Shown piece by piece: positions 50,107 through 59,163 of a stretch of 64,000 bases of DNA. The notes under the pieces are model-generated. The model searched no databases, had not been told where the DNA came from, and worked only from the letters and a program-made list of their open reading frames with translations. Both the position numbers and the translations under genes were made by a program. Source of the stretch: Spirochaetales bacterium. Its GTDB lineage: Bacteria > Spirochaetota > Spirochaetia > SZUA-6. Numbering within the stretch: position 1 is the stretch's first letter; each line of letters begins with the position of its first letter. Location: assembly GCA_027021365.1 (NCBI GenBank), contig JALUUM010000024.1, positions 1-64,000 of the forward strand. The letters run 5' to 3'.

Positions 50107-53100
50107 TGGCCCCCGTAAGAATGATTGAAAAATACATAGAGAATATAAGACTCTTTGGAAGCTATGATTCCCTTAAAAGTGCAATAGAGGAGCTGGAGAA
50201 GGGAAAGCCTGTTGCAGTAGAGACAGATTCGGGGCTCAAGCTGCTTCTGCCTAAGGATGCTGTGGGTTTCCCCAATACGAGGATTCTTGGAGACCTTCCC
50301 CTTAAGGATATACCGATGGTTCATACAACCGATTCGATAGAAAAGGTCGAATCATCAATGAGGGGAATGCATACGGATTATTCGCTCGTCGTGGAAGATA
50401 AAAAGCTTGTAGGCTTTGTTTGTCTGGAAGAACTTCTTATAGCGGTAATGGAGGAGGCGAAGAAGAGTATTTCCCTTGGTATGGTTCTAGGTGAAATTCT
50501 GGAGAGTGAAAGAGCCATAGCAGTAAGGATGGAACTGCCGGAAGATACCGGAGATGTATTTACTCAACCGGTAGAGGTATACGGAAGTGCGGAAGGTATC
50601 CTTGGTTTTATTGTAAAGGAAAGAATGCCGGATATGAGCTTTCTTATCGATTTGCTGGGGAAGGCTGAAAGAGCAAAGTTGCAGGATGCTATCATGGGGG
50701 TTGTCTCAGGCGGATCAAGGAATGAAATCACACTTCCCATTAGAGAGAGTGGTAAAAGCCCTGGCTTTCTGAATATTTCGATAAGTCAAAAGTATCGAGA
50801 GGGAGAAAAAAAGCCCTCAATCCTGCTGTTCATTACCGATGTAACGGAGAAACAACTTCTCTTTGACATTCAGGAAACATTATCCACTGGCACACCCGAA
50901 AGTTCTTTCTTCAAATCGATGAGTTATATTGGTGAGCGATTCTCCCTTGCTGCATGTTTATTAATTTCAATGAAATCCGCCAATGGCTCGCAAGGGTTTT
51001 CCCCGAGCCTCTTTTGGGTGCGTCCCGATTTCAAGGTAAATTTCAAGAAAATATACCGTAATGAGAGAGAGCGAAAGCGATCGGGTCAATCGTATGGCAA
51101 CCTGTGGAGGTCAGTGGAAGGCAGAGAAATCATATATGTGAGTAACATAGAGGAAGTTACCAGTGAAAATGTGGGCGAATTGTCATCCTGTGGCATCAAG
51201 TCATACCTGTTGATACCCTGTGTCACCGATGGTGAAGAGAAAGTTGTTGTTGCACTGCTGAGTGATAAAAAGAACGGAATAGATGAGAGGCTGAGGAACA
51301 TTTCTTTGAAGCTCCTTCCCTCATTTCAGGGAACTGCAAAAGCCTGGATATACGAGAAAAAACTCAACGAATCAAAGAAGCTCCTGGAAAAGAGAGTAAG
51401 ACAGAGGACCTACCAGCTCGAAGTTCTCTACCATGTAGCGAGAAGCCTGGGATACAGCCTTAGTTATGAAGAATTGTTAAAGGCAATGGTGGATTATCTT
51501 AAGCCTCTCTTTGATTACGATGTTGTTGCAACACTTCTCTGCATGGAAGGGAAGGTAAAGGTTAATATCAGCTACAGAAGGGCGATTACCCGGAAAATGA
51601 AGGATGACATGGTAGAGGTGCTTATCGGTAGGTATGAAGAGCTTACAGGTAAGAAAATCGATAGGGATAATACCGTAATTGAAAGCGTCGATATTTCAGA
51701 AAAAGGAGAATCAAGAAAACTACGAGGAAGGGGTGTCCTTGATAACCTTAAGACGAAGATGTTGATACCAATTAAAAGGGCAAGTAGCGGGGAAGTGATA
51801 GGACTTTTCTTCGTTGGATTGAAAAGGAAAAGAGTCTTTTCAGGGGAGGAAATGGAACTGTTGGAAACCGTTTCCAGGCAGGCCTCCCTTGCCATTGAGA
51901 AACTGGATGTTTTTATGCAGAGTGAACAGAAAAAACTTGAAAGAATAGTAGAACACCTTCCCGACGGAATTGTAATCCTTGACAATGGATATCACATAGT
52001 CTCATACAATCCAAAGGGAGAGGAATTTATCCGACATCTTTCTGGTAAAAGAATGGGCGAAAAGCTTGAAAAACTGGGCAACATGAATATAGAGGATTTA
52101 ATACGTTTGAGTGCCAGTGAAATGGTATGGCGACAAATATCAATAGAGGATCCCGAAAAGAAGAGTTTCATGGTCAGGTTTCTCCCTATCAGCGAGGGAG
52201 AGAAAGAAGAACAATGGATGTTGATAATTCATGATGCTACAAAGGAGATGGAGATACTTGAAAAATCAAAGAGGCAGGATCTTCTTGCCTCTGTGGGACA
52301 ACTTGCTGCCGGGATTGCCCACGATTTCAACAACATACTTACCGGAATAATCGGTTTTTCACAGTTTATGCAGACAAAGGATGATATACCTGCATATGCA
52401 AAGGGATACCTTAAGAGGATGGAGCAACAAGGTTTCAGGGCGGTTGATCTTATACAGCAGATACTCGATTTCAGCAGAAAAACAATCGTCATGAAATCGA
52501 ATCTTGATCTCGTTTCCCTGCTAAAGGAAATTGTAAAACTTCTGGAAAGAACCATCTCTGAAAAAATAAAGATCGAATTGAATATCGAACCGGAACAGGC
52601 AATAATATATTCCAATCCTACACAGATTCAACAGATCATCACAAACCTTGCAGTGAATGCCAGGGATGCCATGCCTGGTGGCGGAAAATTGAAAATTGAA
52701 CTGAAGGCCAAGTATTCAGATGAGGGAAAGCTGTTTATGCTTATAATTTCCGACACCGGTACGGGTATGCCAGATGAGATTGTTTCAAAAATATTCACCC
52801 CGTTTTTTACGACAAAGGAAACCGGCAAGGGTACCGGCCTGGGTCTTTCCCAGGTTTATGGAATAGTAAAACAGAACGGCGGAGAAATAGAGGTGGAGAG
52901 TGAACCGGGCAAGGGAACTACCTTTACCATATATCTGCCAGCCGTCGGTGAAGAAAAAGAATCAGAGGAAGAGCGAGAATCTCTCTTGAAGCTGGTAGAG
53001 AGTAAAAATATTCTTCTTGTAGAGGATGAAGACATGGTTCGTGACTCGGTCAAGCTAATGCTGGAACAGCTCGGTTTCTCCGTAGAAAGTGCCGCTGACG

Positions 53101-53381
53101 GTGAGAGCGCTCTGGATATCATTATGAAAAGGGGAGAGGATATTGATGTAATATTAACCGATATTGTGATGCCAGGGATGGGGGGAGTTTCCTTTGCTTT
53201 GAAGGTAAAGGAGATATTTCCTGAAAAAAAGATTGTTGCAATGAGTGGTTATCCCCTTGGCTCCGATGAAACAAGTATTCCCGATAATGACTTCAGAAAC
53301 TCTGGATTTGATGGCTGGATAATGAAGCCTGTAACAATGGAAAAACTTTCCAATGAAATATCCTCTTTGTTTTCCGAATGA
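50106..53381 (+). CDS. Hybrid sensor histidine kinase with GAF/PAS sensors and receiver domain
   Basis: This 1091-residue protein lacks membrane segments and is probably cytoplasmic. From the N-terminus it has a CBS-like region (about 60-125), a PAS-like segment, two GAF-like domains (about 255-420 and 445-590), a coiled coil at about 415-440 and a PAS domain (about 600-700). The kinase core follows with His739 in [11 protein letters not shown], the N-box [13 protein letters not shown], and the G-boxes [10 protein letters not shown] and [10 protein letters not shown] receiver domain at about 975-1090 has phospho-acceptor Asp1019 ([11 protein letters not shown]). The NtrB-like core with an attached receiver is typical of phosphorelay kinases. 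Its partner is probably the HD-GYP regulator of the same operon. The signal is unknown. Confidence 0.92.
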   Translation: MAPVRMIEKYIENIRLFGSYDSLKSAIEELEKGKPVAVETDSGLKLLLPKDAVGFPNTRILGDLPLKDIPMVHTTDSIEKVESSMRGMHTDYSLVVEDKKLVGFVCLEELLIAVMEEAKKSISLGMVLGEILESERAIAVRMELPEDTGDVFTQPVEVYGSAEGILGFIVKERMPDMSFLIDLLGKAERAKLQDAIMGVVSGGSRNEITLPIRESGKSPGFLNISISQKYREGEKKPSILLFITDVTEKQLLFDIQETLSTGTPESSFFKSMSYIGERFSLAACLLISMKSANGSQGFSPSLFWVRPDFKVNFKKIYRNERERKRSGQSYGNLWRSVEGREIIYVSNIEEVTSENVGELSSCGIKSYLLIPCVTDGEEKVVVALLSDKKNGIDERLRNISLKLLPSFQGTAKAWIYEKKLNESKKLLEKRVRQRTYQLEVLYHVARSLGYSLSYEELLKAMVDYLKPLFDYDVVATLLCMEGKVKVNISYRRAITRKMKDDMVEVLIGRYEELTGKKIDRDNTVIESVDISEKGESRKLRGRGVLDNLKTKMLIPIKRASSGEVIGLFFVGLKRKRVFSGEEMELLETVSRQASLAIEKLDVFMQSEQKKLERIVEHLPDGIVILDNGYHIVSYNPKGEEFIRHLSGKRMGEKLEKLGNMNIEDLIRLSASEMVWRQISIEDPEKKSFMVRFLPISEGEKEEQWMLIIHDATKEMEILEKSKRQDLLASVGQLAAGIAHDFNNILTGIIGFSQFMQTKDDIPAYAKGYLKRMEQQGFRAVDLIQQILDFSRKTIVMKSNLDLVSLLKEIVKLLERTISEKIKIELNIEPEQAIIYSNPTQIQQIITNLAVNARDAMPGGGKLKIELKAKYSDEGKLFMLIISDTGTGMPDEIVSKIFTPFFTTKETGKGTGLGLSQVYGIVKQNGGEIEVESEPGKGTTFTIYLPAVGEEKESEEERESLLKLVESKNILLVEDEDMVRDSVKLMLEQLGFSVESAADGESALDIIMKRGEDIDVILTDIVMPGMGGVSFALKVKEIFPEKKIVAMSGYPLGSDETSIPDNDFRNSGFDGWIMKPVTMEKLSNEISSLFSE

Positions 53382-53392
53382 TTCCTTTATTG

Positions 53393-53484
53393 AAAAAGGG
53401 CTTCCATCCCCGGGAGGTTGCTTCTGGGAGCGACATGTAAGGAGGGGAAGACAAATGGGGGATGGAAAACCCGTTACTTTTTTA
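53393..53484. terminator. Terminator between the hybrid kinase and htrA
   Basis: TTCCATCCCC (53402-53411) pairs with GGGGATGGAA (53458-53467). GGG and CCC next to it extend the stem, and a T-run (53478-53483) and an A-run (53393-53397) flank it. It can serve both convergent transcripts. Confidence 0.7.
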
Positions 53485-53494
53485 TTCTTGTTTC

Positions 53495-55015
53495 CTATTT
53501 CACAAGACCGATTATCAGTTCACTTTCGTTTCTCACGATGGTAAACATAATCTTTCTTGCTTTCGGATTGTTGATTGCCTCGTAGAAATCCAGTATTGAA
53601 TCTACCCGGCTGTCATTTATTTTGGTTATTATGTCGCCGGCTCTTATACCAGCTATTGCAGCGGGACTACCCTGAACGATGTTACCGATGATTATCTTTC
53701 CGGTACCTGCAGGGATGTTCAGCTGTTTCCTTATGTCCTCCGTTATCTTTACAGGTGTAAGCCCCGGCCAAAGCTTGTTTGATTTTTTCTGTATCTTTGC
53801 CTCCTCCTCTCTCGTTGCAAGCTTGGCCTTGAGTGAAATTCTCTCGCCATACCTCACTACTTCGAAGTTTGTCAGTTTTCCGGGAGGAAGGTTCCCGATA
53901 ATGAAGAGTGCCTGAGTAGAATCCTTTATCTTTTCTCCGTCTATGCGTGTTATAACATCGCCGGGAAGGAATCCTGCCCGGTATGCCGGTGAACCCTTGA
54001 ATACCCCGAATACGAAGGCCCCGTTCCCGCTCTGTAGCTTCATGTCTTTCATGTAGGACTCCGGAACATCTGCTATGGATATACCGAGCCATCCATATTC
54101 AATCTTACCCTTTGTTATGAAATCGCCTATTGCCTTCTTTGCATTGTTTATGGGAATTGCAAAACCAAGGCCAATGCTTCCACCGGAGGGAGATGCAATC
54201 CAGGTATTTATCCCAACGACTTCCCCTTTGATATTTACAAGGGCTCCGCCGGAATTACCCTGATTGATTGCCGCATCGGTCTGTATGTAGTCTGTAAAGC
54301 TTGCAATGCCTGTTCCGGGAAGGGAACGTCTTCCTATGGCACTTACTATTCCTGCAGTTACCGTAGATTCAAAACCCAGGGGATTACCAATGGCAAGGAC
54401 CCAGTCTCCGACCTGCAGAGAATCCGAGTTTCCGAGTTCCGCAACCGGAATATTCTTGTCCTTTGTTTCAAAGACTATCAGGGCAAGGTCTTTCTTTTCG
54501 TCCTTTCCGACGAGTTTTGCCTTGTACTGCCTTCCGTCGTGCAGCCTTACGCTTATCTGATCTGCCTTGCCTGCAACATGGTTATTGGTGAGAACGTAAA
54601 CCTTGTTTCCCGTATGCCTCACTATTACACCGGAACCGAGGCCGTACTGTTTATACTCCCTCCACTGCTGTTTTTCCTTGTTCGGAGGAGTACCAAAGAA
54701 AAATTCGAAAGGAGACATAAACTGGGGAACTGGCTGCTTTATGATATCTACGACATTGATTTCCACTACAGTCGGAAGTACCTTCTTTGCAACAGCTCGA
54801 AATGAGTACTGCATCTGTTTCAATGCCTCTATACCTGCCGCTGCATTGGCTTCTGCCTCCTGTGATGAAACCTGGTTCTGTGAAGATGTGTCATACACTG
54901 GTTGTGGGGGCTGTTGTTCTCCGCGCCCGCCGAATCCTGAAAGGCTGATAACCAGTGCCGTAACAGCGATTACCGTTAGCACGATGTTGAATACAAGCAG
55001 ATTTCTCGATTTCAT
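53495..55015 (-). CDS. htrA: HtrA/Deg-family periplasmic serine protease
   Basis: This 506-residue envelope protease has an N-terminal membrane anchor (about residues 5-27), a trypsin-like domain with His146 (NNHVAG), Asp176 (KKDLALI) and Ser255 (QGNSGGAL), and two PDZ domains (about 310-400 and 425-500). It degrades or refolds damaged envelope proteins. The ribosome site AAAGGAGG precedes the ATG. Upstream, a three-copy direct repeat with 11-base spacing suggests activation by the OmpR-type regulator encoded just beyond the kinase. Order on the minus strand is tRNA, regulator, kinase, htrA. Confidence 0.95.
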   Translation of the reverse strand: MKSRNLLVFNIVLTVIAVTALVISLSGFGGRGEQQPPQPVYDTSSQNQVSSQEAEANAAAGIEALKQMQYSFRAVAKKVLPTVVEINVVDIIKQPVPQFMSPFEFFFGTPPNKEKQQWREYKQYGLGSGVIVRHTGNKVYVLTNNHVAGKADQISVRLHDGRQYKAKLVGKDEKKDLALIVFETKDKNIPVAELGNSDSLQVGDWVLAIGNPLGFESTVTAGIVSAIGRRSLPGTGIASFTDYIQTDAAINQGNSGGALVNIKGEVVGINTWIASPSGGSIGLGFAIPINNAKKAIGDFITKGKIEYGWLGISIADVPESYMKDMKLQSGNGAFVFGVFKGSPAYRAGFLPGDVITRIDGEKIKDSTQALFIIGNLPPGKLTNFEVVRYGERISLKAKLATREEEAKIQKKSNKLWPGLTPVKITEDIRKQLNIPAGTGKIIIGNIVQGSPAAIAGIRAGDIITKINDSRVDSILDFYEAINNPKARKIMFTIVRNESELIIGLVK

Positions 55016-55055
55016 TTGAAACCTCCTTTATAATTTTTGGGCTTTTCTTGATAAC

Positions 55056-55114
55056 AATATAAATTGGAAATATTACAGGAAGATTACAGAAACATTACAT
55101 ATCTGTAATGTTTC
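55056..55114 (-). promoter_or_regulatory. OmpR/PhoB-type operator and -10 box of htrA
   Basis: On the plus strand ATTACA occurs at 55072-55077, 55083-55088 and 55094-55099, exactly 11 bases apart. The outer copy is also half of an 11-4-11 perfect palindrome (55089-55114, arms ending ATTACA and TGTAAT). On the minus strand TATATT (55061-55056) is a -10 box with no matching -35 box. The repeats sit where an activator of the OmpR family would bind. Confidence 0.65.
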
Positions 55115-56492
55115 ATGTTACCGGAAGGAAAACGCTGAAGACAGAGCCTCCACCAACTTTACTCCTAACATTTACAAAGCCGCCATGAGCATCTATTATT
55201 GCCCTTACAAAGCTGAGGCCAAGCCCCAGGCCTTTCAGGTGGGTCGTGTTCTTTCCGCGGTATAGACGCTGCCATATCTTATCGAAATCCTCCTTCGGTA
55301 TTCCGATTCCGGTATCTGCAACTTCAATGATGATGAAATCCTTATCCTCGAGTCTCTTCCTGTAGGTTTTAAGGGTCACCTTTCCCCCTTTTTGAGTGTA
55401 CTTTATGGCATTATCGAGGAGATTGGCAATTGCCTGACGAATTCTGTTTTTATCGATACTTGCTTCTATCCCACCTTCGAGTTTCTGGAGTATGGCTACA
55501 CCTTTTTCTTCTGCAACATAGGTATAGAGATCGGCAATATCATTTACCAGAGAGGAAATGTCTGTTTTTTCCCTTTGAAGTTCCAATGCACCGGTTTCGG
55601 CCTCCGAGATATCCATGAGGCTTTTAAGCATCGTAAGTATCGTATCAGAATTTTCTATGCAGTCCTTAAGAGCATTCCTGTAAACCTCACCGCTGTCTCC
55701 GGATTGCAGAGCAATCTCCGCCGAACTCTTTAGCCGGGTCATCGGAGTTCTGAGATCATGGGCAACGGTATCCATTGCATCACGCATCCTTTCCATGGAA
55801 GAATCGAGCCTCTCGAGCATCATGTTAAAGAGAACAACGAGTTTCGAAACCTCATCCCCCCTGTCCCTGGAATGTATCCGTGTTGCAGTGTCCCCTGTTT
55901 TCACAATCCTCTCTGCAGCTTCTATCAGTTTGTTTATTGGCTTTGCCAGCCTCTGTGAAAAGAGGAAGCTTACCGCAATGGTAAGTATGAGTATCGGGAG
56001 GAGAGCCAGTAGATATATCTGTCTGTAGTGAAATAGAAAAGTTTCAATGTAATTCGTGCCTATCCCTGCCTGAAGAATCTGGCCATCGGAAAGTTTTATA
56101 GAGATAACCGTGAATTTCATTCCCTCCCACTGAATGTACTGAACACCCTTCATATGGACGGAGAGATAGGCTTCCAATTCGCTTGAATCATGTCCCTGCC
56201 AGGACCCGGGAAGGAAGAAGAGGAGTGTCCTGTTGTCCCTGTCAGCAACACGCACGAGGTACGCCCTGTCGGTGAAACGATGAAAGGAAATCTCCCTTGC
56301 AAGCAATTCCAAGCCACCTGCCTCGTACTGGGCCCACATGTTCAGGAGTATGCTCTTCACTTCCTCCAGGCTGTCCTGTATCAGTGCCTGTTCGAGGAAC
56401 AGGTACGATGCACCAAAGAGTATCAGCACCGTTACAAGGGTGAGCAAGACAAAAAGTAAGGTAATCCTGGTTTTAAGAGACCTGTAAAACAT
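55113..56492 (-). CDS. Envelope-sensing sensor histidine kinase
   Basis: This 459-residue kinase has two membrane helices (about residues 10-32 and 158-180) flanking a periplasmic sensor of about 125 residues. HAMP (about 180-232), HisKA with His245 (VAHDLRTPMTRL) and an ATPase domain (NLLDNAIKYTQKGG, DTGIGIPKEDF, GLGLGLSFVRAI) follow. It overlaps the response regulator gene by 20 bases, so both are produced together. With htrA next on the same strand, the likely role is detection of misfolded envelope protein or metal stress, as for CpxA or CusS. The 3' end lies on the outer half of the htrA operator palindrome. Confidence 0.93.
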   Translation of the reverse strand: MFYRSLKTRITLLFVLLTLVTVLILFGASYLFLEQALIQDSLEEVKSILLNMWAQYEAGGLELLAREISFHRFTDRAYLVRVADRDNRTLLFFLPGSWQGHDSSELEAYLSVHMKGVQYIQWEGMKFTVISIKLSDGQILQAGIGTNYIETFLFHYRQIYLLALLPILILTIAVSFLFSQRLAKPINKLIEAAERIVKTGDTATRIHSRDRGDEVSKLVVLFNMMLERLDSSMERMRDAMDTVAHDLRTPMTRLKSSAEIALQSGDSGEVYRNALKDCIENSDTILTMLKSLMDISEAETGALELQREKTDISSLVNDIADLYTYVAEEKGVAILQKLEGGIEASIDKNRIRQAIANLLDNAIKYTQKGGKVTLKTYRKRLEDKDFIIIEVADTGIGIPKEDFDKIWQRLYRGKNTTHLKGLGLGLSFVRAIIDAHGGFVNVRSKVGGGSVFSVFLPVT

Positions 56493-57150
56493 ATCCTACA
56501 CCACGGATCGTCTTTATGAGTTTCTTTTCGAAATCCCTGTCTATCTTGTTTCTCAGCCTGGATACCAGTACATCCACGATGTTCGTCTGCGGATCGAAAT
56601 CGAAGTTCCACACTTTCTCCATAATCATCGTTTTCGTGATGACATTTCCCGCGTTTTGCATTAGGTATTCAAGAAGTGCAAATTCCCTTGGCCTCAGTTC
56701 GATTTTTTTTCCTCCCCTGTATACCTCTCTGGAATAGGGGTCGAGCTCGAGGTCAGCTACTTTGAGCTTCTCCTTTCCCGTGGCTGCAATATTGGCCCTT
56801 CGAATAAGAGCCTGGATTCGCGCCATGAGCTCTGCAAATGAGAAGGGTTTTGTAAGATAATCGTCTCCGCCCCGTTGAAGTCCACGAACCTTGTCGTCTA
56901 TCGACTGTTTTGCACTTAGTATAAGAACGGGTGTAGTAATCCCACTTGTCCTCATCCTCTCTATCAATGAAATTCCATCCATGCCGGGGAGCATGATATC
57001 GATAATCATTGCATCGTAGACTGAAAGGTTGGGCAACTGCAGGCATTCTTCGGCACTTACAGTTGAATCGACCGTGTAACCGGCCTGAGACAAACCTTTT
57101 TTTATGAATGAGGCGATCTTTTCATCGTCCTCAACGATGAGTACATGCAA
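56473..57150 (-). CDS. OmpR-family response regulator
   Basis: This 225-residue regulator has a receiver domain with Asp8, Asp9, phospho-acceptor Asp51 (IIDIMLPGMDG) and Lys100 (LTKPFS), and a winged-helix DNA-binding domain at about 125-225 (LRPREFALLEYLMQN, VDVLVSRLRNKID). The frame is open to an ATG at 57177, but that lies inside the tRNA-Leu gene. The TTG at 57150 gives MHVLIVEDDE, the normal family opening, and it immediately follows the tRNA discriminator base. Its mRNA may therefore be made by tRNA 3' processing. The 11-base direct repeats before htrA are the probable binding site. Confidence 0.9.
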   Translation of the reverse strand: MHVLIVEDDEKIASFIKKGLSQAGYTVDSTVSAEECLQLPNLSVYDAMIIDIMLPGMDGISLIERMRTSGITTPVLILSAKQSIDDKVRGLQRGGDDYLTKPFSFAELMARIQALIRRANIAATGKEKLKVADLELDPYSREVYRGGKKIELRPREFALLEYLMQNAGNVITKTMIMEKVWNFDFDPQTNIVDVLVSRLRNKIDRDFEKKLIKTIRGVGYVLQVS

Positions 57151-57236
57151 TGCCGGCGGTGGGAGTCGAACCCACACGGCCCGCGAAGGCCACCAGATTT
57201 TGAGTCTGGCATGTCTACCAGTTTCATCACACCGGC
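57151..57236 (-). tRNA. tRNA-Leu (anticodon CAA)
   Basis: The 86-base gene has a 7-pair acceptor stem (GCCGGTG with CGCCGGC), a D arm, an anticodon stem CCAGA/TCTGG with loop CTCAAAA giving anticodon CAA, a long variable arm typical of leucine tRNA, and a T arm GTGGG-TTCGACT-CCCAC. The discriminator base is A. CCA is not encoded; the next bases are TTG, the start codon of the response regulator. Confidence 0.95.
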
Positions 57237-57268
57237 TGGTACAATTTCGAGTGCAATTTCAGAGCATA

Positions 57269-57297
57269 AGAATAGAGGTCTTTCGCTTTCTTGTCAA
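57269..57297 (-). promoter_or_regulatory. Promoter of the tRNA-Leu / two-component operon
   Basis: On the minus strand a perfect TTGACA (57297-57292), a 17-base spacer and TATTCT (57274-57269) lie 32 bases before the tRNA 5' end. No other promoter is seen between it and the response regulator. Confidence 0.75.
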
Positions 57298-57325
57298 GAA
57301 TCAGAGCTTTGGAGTATCATCCCGT

Positions 57326-58282
57326 ATGCTTGATATGTATGAGAATTGTGAGCTTTGTCCAAGAAGGTGCCGTGTGAACAGGAGAGATGGGAAGAGGGGA
57401 ATATGCGGGGAGACCGATCTTCTGAGAGTGGCATGGGCAGGCCTTCACTTCGGGGAAGAGCCACCTGTAACGGGTAAGAGGGGTTCCGGTACGGTATTCT
57501 TTACGGGATGCACCCTGGGCTGCAGTTTCTGTCAGAACTATCAGATCTCGCAGACTGGATTGGGAGGAGGAGTCTCGGTTTCCGAGCTCACCGAGATGAT
57601 GCTTGGGCTGGAAAGACAGGGGGCGGAAAATATCAACCTTGTAACAGGAACCCATTTCGTTCCTCATATAGTGATGGCGCTTGGGGATGCAAAACGGAAG
57701 GGCCTTGCGGTTCCCGTAGTGTGGAATACCTCCGGTTACGAGAACGGGGAGACACTGAAGCTACTCGAAGAGCATATAGACGTTTACCTTACCGATATGA
57801 AGTGTGTCGATTCCTCGCTATCGGCAGGGCTGATGAGGGCAAGGGATTATCCGGAAGTTTCAATAGATGCAATCGATACCATGGTGGGGCAGAAGAGGCT
57901 CAAGATAGTGGATGGGAGAATAGAGGAGGGTGTCATCCTGCGTCACCTGTTTCTGCCCTGGGCGCCTGAAAATACGGTAAAATTTCTAAGGCTCTTCAGA
58001 AAGCGGTGGTACGGGAAGGCTCTCCTTTCGTTGATGTTTCAGTATATTCCCCCTTCCCACCTGGAAGGCAAAGAGGAACTACGAGAAAGGGTTCATAAAA
58101 ATCAGGAAGAGAGAATTATCAGGCTTTTGGATGAGCTTGGCATAGAGGAGGGCCTTATCCATGATGTGGAGGAGGATAATTCATGGGAACCTGATTTTTT
58201 ACGCAATCCGCCATTTCCCGCTTCACTGTCAAGGACAGTTTGGCATTACAGGGGCAGCCAGCGGGCTAACAGGATTGTTTAG
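57326..58282 (+). CDS. PflX-like radical SAM protein (COG1313 type)
   Basis: This 318-residue radical SAM protein starts MLDMYENCELCPRRC. The SAM-binding cluster is Cys62, Cys66 and Cys69 in TGCTLGCSFCQNYQIS. Four N-terminal cysteines (8, 11, 15, 27) form an extra metal or cluster site, as in PflX. The opening GGTVFF-type strand (RGSGTVFFTGC) and EEPPVTG are family markers. Members are described as putative pyruvate formate-lyase activating enzymes, but their substrate is not proven. The frame is open upstream through the antisense of the tRNA to 57104; that extension is rejected. It is convergent with the UMP kinase gene. Confidence 0.85.
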   Translation: MLDMYENCELCPRRCRVNRRDGKRGICGETDLLRVAWAGLHFGEEPPVTGKRGSGTVFFTGCTLGCSFCQNYQISQTGLGGGVSVSELTEMMLGLERQGAENINLVTGTHFVPHIVMALGDAKRKGLAVPVVWNTSGYENGETLKLLEEHIDVYLTDMKCVDSSLSAGLMRARDYPEVSIDAIDTMVGQKRLKIVDGRIEEGVILRHLFLPWAPENTVKFLRLFRKRWYGKALLSLMFQYIPPSHLEGKEELRERVHKNQEERIIRLLDELGIEEGLIHDVEEDNSWEPDFLRNPPFPASLSRTVWHYRGSQRANRIV

Positions 58283-58315
58283 GTCAGTTCGGCATAGGTT
58301 CAATTCCGTGTAAGC

Positions 58316-59026
58316 TCAGTCTGGTACTATCGTGGTGCCGATATAATCTCTTCCCTTCAGTATGGCGAGCAGGTTATCGAGTTTTCTGCCATTGGCAATC
58401 ACTACGGTAAGCCCTGCCTCCTCGGCTCTCCTGGATGCAACGGGATCGAAAGGAACGTTGATCCCGGGAATCCACTTATCTCCAACCAGTTTTCTGAAGG
58501 CAGACCATGTGGTCCTCTTAATGGGCCTTGCATTGGGCTCGACTTTCGGGTCTGCCGTATAGGCCTGCTCTATGTTGGAAAGGTTTATAACCATTCTTGC
58601 ATGAAACTTTTCGGCAAGGATAACGGCATCGTAGTCCGTGGAAAAACCCGGTTTCCAGCCGGCTGCGACCATCACCCTTCCGGCAAAGAGATGCACTTCC
58701 TCCGGGTTTGTCACCGTTTTCTGGGGGCAAAGGTCGAGGAAGAGCTGTCTCATCAGTTCAGCGTTTAAGCGTGTGGCCATTATTCCTATCCAGTCAAGGG
58801 CTTCCGGTTTTTCGTCGGCTTGCATTTCCCCGAGGATGCCCCTGTAGGCACGTTGATACTTTCTCGCCGTTGCACCTCCCCCGCATACGAAAATGAGCCT
58901 GCTTTCCGGTTCCTCTGCGAGGTATCCCCTGAGGGCTTTATCGAAGGACTTTAAAAAATCCGTATCTACATCATCGGGTACGATTATCGAACCGCCCAGT
59001 GAAATCACATGAACCTTGTTTTCCAT
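58316..59026 (-). CDS. pyrH: UMP kinase of the archaeal type (PyrH-like)
   Basis: This 236-residue amino-acid-kinase-fold enzyme phosphorylates UMP to UDP. Motifs are ISLGGSIIV at the N-terminus, FVCGGGATARKY for phosphate binding, VMVAAGWKPGFSTDYDAV and AYTADPKVEPNA. The YTADPK and PFDPVASRRAEE patterns and the short length match the archaeal PyrH subgroup and not the common bacterial form, which is found also in some spirochaetes. No ribosome site is obvious. It is monocistronic. Confidence 0.88.
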   Translation of the reverse strand: MENKVHVISLGGSIIVPDDVDTDFLKSFDKALRGYLAEEPESRLIFVCGGGATARKYQRAYRGILGEMQADEKPEALDWIGIMATRLNAELMRQLFLDLCPQKTVTNPEEVHLFAGRVMVAAGWKPGFSTDYDAVILAEKFHARMVINLSNIEQAYTADPKVEPNARPIKRTTWSAFRKLVGDKWIPGINVPFDPVASRRAEEAGLTVVIANGRKLDNLLAILKGRDYIGTTIVPD

Positions 59027-59087
59027 ATCGCTTTCAAGGTTATTGCTTATTTATCAGTGATTCAAGGTGATTTTCGAAATATTTTCC

Positions 59088-59116
59088 TTGAACAAATGAC
59101 ACTTTTTGAATATCAA
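59088..59116 (+). promoter_or_regulatory. Candidate promoter of the phosphoglycerate dehydrogenase gene
   Basis: TTGAAC (59088-59093), a 17-base spacer and TATCAA (59111-59116) lie 47 bases before the ATG. A GAGGAG ribosome site follows. Confidence 0.5.
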
Positions 59117-59163
59117 TATATATCTTTAAAATTATTATTGATTAATCGAGGAGAATAAGCGGT

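Noticed and set aside
57151..57177. ATG at 57177 as start of the OmpR-type regulator
   Set aside because: It would put the first nine codons inside the T arm and acceptor stem of tRNA-Leu; the encoded residues VRLPPP do not belong to the family.
57104..57325. N-terminal extension of the PflX-like gene
   Set aside because: The extension reads through the antisense of tRNA-Leu and its promoter, has low-complexity serine codons and no family match; MLDMYENC is the normal start.
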